A DNA stretch of 64,000 nucleotides from Sphingobium yanoikuyae (lineage in GTDB: Bacteria; Pseudomonadota; Alphaproteobacteria; Sphingomonadales; Sphingomonadaceae), in NCBI RefSeq assembly GCF_013001025.1, contig NZ_CP053021.1, forward strand, positions 3,500,001-3,564,000, read 5' to 3'. Under the pieces are notes generated by a model. The model made no database searches, had not been told where the DNA came from, and saw only the letters and a list, made by a program, of their open reading frames with translations. Within the stretch, counting starts at the first letter, position 1; every line of letters begins with the position of its first letter. The position numbers were made by a program, and so were the translations under genes. Positions 62,704-64,000 of this stretch are shown piece by piece.

Positions 62704-63966
62704 ATGATCCGCAACCGCCGCGCGCAACCACGACACTTGCCCGCCCCCTGGTCGAGCCTGGCATGGCTGCTGGCTGTCCTGTCGCCTTCTTTTGCGACAA
62801 GCGCCCTGGCCGGGGAACCCGTAGAAACCCTGATAGGGCGGATCGCCCTGCCCGATGACCAGAATATGGCGAGCGTGGAACTGCGCTTCCTCAACATGGG
62901 CACGGCACCCGCCGCCATGCCGCTGCCCGACCGGGTCGAGGCGCGGGTGGAACAGGATGGCGCCGCGCGCCGGCTGTGGCTGCGCCGGGCGCCGGGCGTG
63001 CCGGAGACGGTGGAGATTGCGCCGGGCGGCTTTGCCCAGGCGCGCTATCAACTGGCCGCAAGCGACATGGCCGAGGGCGCGTTGCTGTCGATCCCGGCCT
63101 GGAATTCGCCGCAGGTTGCGCTGCATGGCGCGGCTGCCTCGCGGATGGCGGCCGCTTCGCCGGTGCCTGTCCCACCGCCGCCGCCGCCGCCCGGAACCCC
63201 GGTGCCGCCGCCGGTCGCGCCGCCGGCCGATCGCAGCGCCGGCAATGCCTTCATCGGCAATCTGGCGCCCTATGAGCCGATCTATGCGGTCTATGGCCCC
63301 GGCACCAATACCGATGCCCGGTTGCAGTTGAGCTTCGAATATCGGTTGTTCGGATCGCGCGATGCCGCGCATTTGCCCAGTTCCTGGCGGGACGGCCTGC
63401 ATTTCGCCTATACCCAGCGCATGTTCTGGGATCTGGGCGCCAATTCCATGCCCTTCCGCAACATCGATTATCAGCCAGAGATCATCTATGTGACGCCGAC
63501 CCGGATGCTGAAGAACGGCATGTCGCTGGCGCTGCAGGGCGGGCTTCGGCACGAATCCAACGGCCGGGACGGCGATGCGTCGCGCAGCATCAACAGCGTC
63601 TATGTCGCGCCGATGGCGGCCTTCTCGCTGGGCGAGGAACGGCGGCTGCTGGTGGCACCGCGCCTGACCTTCTATGTCGGCGACAAGTCCGACAATCCCG
63701 ATATCGTCCGCTATCGCGGCCATGCCGGCCTGTTCCTGCAGGTCGGCGATGATGATGGGCTGCGCCTGTCGACCAACAGCCGGTTCAATTTCGGATCGGG
63801 CAAGGGCGCAATCAACGCCGACCTGTCCTATCCGCTGCCGCGCCTGCTGGGCGGTGGCCCCGATCTCTATTTGTTCGCTCAGGGATTTGCCGGATATGGC
63901 GAGAACCTGTTGGACTATAATCGTTCCATAACAAGATTGCGGATCGGCTTCGCGCTGGTGCGCTGA
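62704..63966 (+). CDS. pldA: Outer-membrane phospholipase A (PldA family) with N-terminal extension
   Basis: 420 residues, about 130 more than E. coli PldA. Signal peptide ends near ATSALAGE. Residues ~40-150 look like a small beta-sandwich (VELRFLNMG, RARVEQDG type strands), followed by a proline-rich linker (VPPPPPPPGTPVPPP). The barrel then starts at NAFIGNLAPYEPIYAVYG and contains the catalytic HESNG in GLRHESNGRDGDASRS (His and Ser) with later YVAPMAAF and LTFYVGDKSDNPDI strands. The last residues (RIGFALVR) lack a terminal Phe. AGGGA lies eight bases before ATG 62704. The upstream gap (62435-62703) is AT-rich and holds CGTTGCG-N5-CGCAACG at its end. Confidence 0.9.
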   Translation: MIRNRRAQPRHLPAPWSSLAWLLAVLSPSFATSALAGEPVETLIGRIALPDDQNMASVELRFLNMGTAPAAMPLPDRVEARVEQDGAARRLWLRRAPGVPETVEIAPGGFAQARYQLAASDMAEGALLSIPAWNSPQVALHGAAASRMAAASPVPVPPPPPPPGTPVPPPVAPPADRSAGNAFIGNLAPYEPIYAVYGPGTNTDARLQLSFEYRLFGSRDAAHLPSSWRDGLHFAYTQRMFWDLGANSMPFRNIDYQPEIIYVTPTRMLKNGMSLALQGGLRHESNGRDGDASRSINSVYVAPMAAFSLGEERRLLVAPRLTFYVGDKSDNPDIVRYRGHAGLFLQVGDDDGLRLSTNSRFNFGSGKGAINADLSYPLPRLLGGGPDLYLFAQGFAGYGENLLDYNRSITRLRIGFALVR

Positions 63967-64000
63967 CCGCCGGGTGGCTTGCCCCCGGCCGCTCGACGCG

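Overview
This 64 kb window is high-GC, gene-dense DNA, most likely from a Sphingomonadaceae-type alphaproteobacterium (Sphingobium or Sphingomonas-like). I infer this from the base composition, from three large TonB-dependent receptors whose plugs begin with the 'IVVTG' signature seen in that family, from the wealth of secreted glycoside hydrolases, and from the intergenic palindromic repeats. No rRNA, tRNA, CRISPR array or insertion sequence was seen.

Region 1 (1-7981): a two-component system (sensor kinase cut by the window edge, plus an OmpR-type regulator) is divergent from a seven-gene export and redox operon. The operon encodes a HiPIP-like Fe-S protein, cytochrome b561, cytochrome c', a COG4315 secreted-repeat protein, an unrecognised exported protein, a DUF1592-type lipoprotein with a haem-c motif, and a Tat-exported DUF1552 protein. 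Two matching dyads lie between the two units. Region 2 (7986-17971): two paralogous ~1000-residue proteins, each with a tandem beta-helix (GH55-like) and a C-terminal gluconolactonase-like propeller, flank a TonB receptor, with gluconokinase divergent. The two transcription units share a 22-bp operator-like motif. Region 3 (17972-18421) is a non-coding convergent gap with a nine-unit 11-bp repeat array and a composite palindromic repeat.

Region 4 (18422-37585) is the centrepiece: two divergent operons around an IclR regulator. Leftward run a TonB receptor, an L-fucose permease, fuconolactonase, aldo/keto reductase, a split UxaA-type dehydratase, an SDR, a mutarotase and GH35. Rightward run IclR, three esterase-like hydrolases, GH29 alpha-fucosidase, GH31 and GH1. 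The enzyme set fits side-chain removal from acetylated fucogalacto-xyloglucan plus oxidation of the released fucose. No endo-xyloglucanase and no terminal step of fucose catabolism is present.

Region 5 (37586-41091): an M28 metallopeptidase, then an Lrp/AsnC regulator divergent from a leucine/phenylalanine-type amino acid dehydrogenase. Region 6 (41107-53113): a maltodextrin regulon (MFS transporter, GH97, two GH13 enzymes, divergent LacI regulator, TonB receptor) sharing a 14-bp operator. It is interrupted by a DUF559 endonuclease gene framed by 35-bp inverted repeats. Region 7 (53114-56008): a candidate ~79-nt small RNA with its own promoter and terminator, a membrane LytTR regulator with an odd start, and an exported TolB-like protein. 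Region 8 (56024-63966): an outer-membrane factor / HlyD / RbbA / YhhJ transporter operon, then a PldA-type outer-membrane phospholipase with an unusual N-terminal extension.

Start codons were chosen by ribosome binding sites, ATGA/TGATG overlaps and signal peptides. All family assignments come from reading motifs, not from searches.
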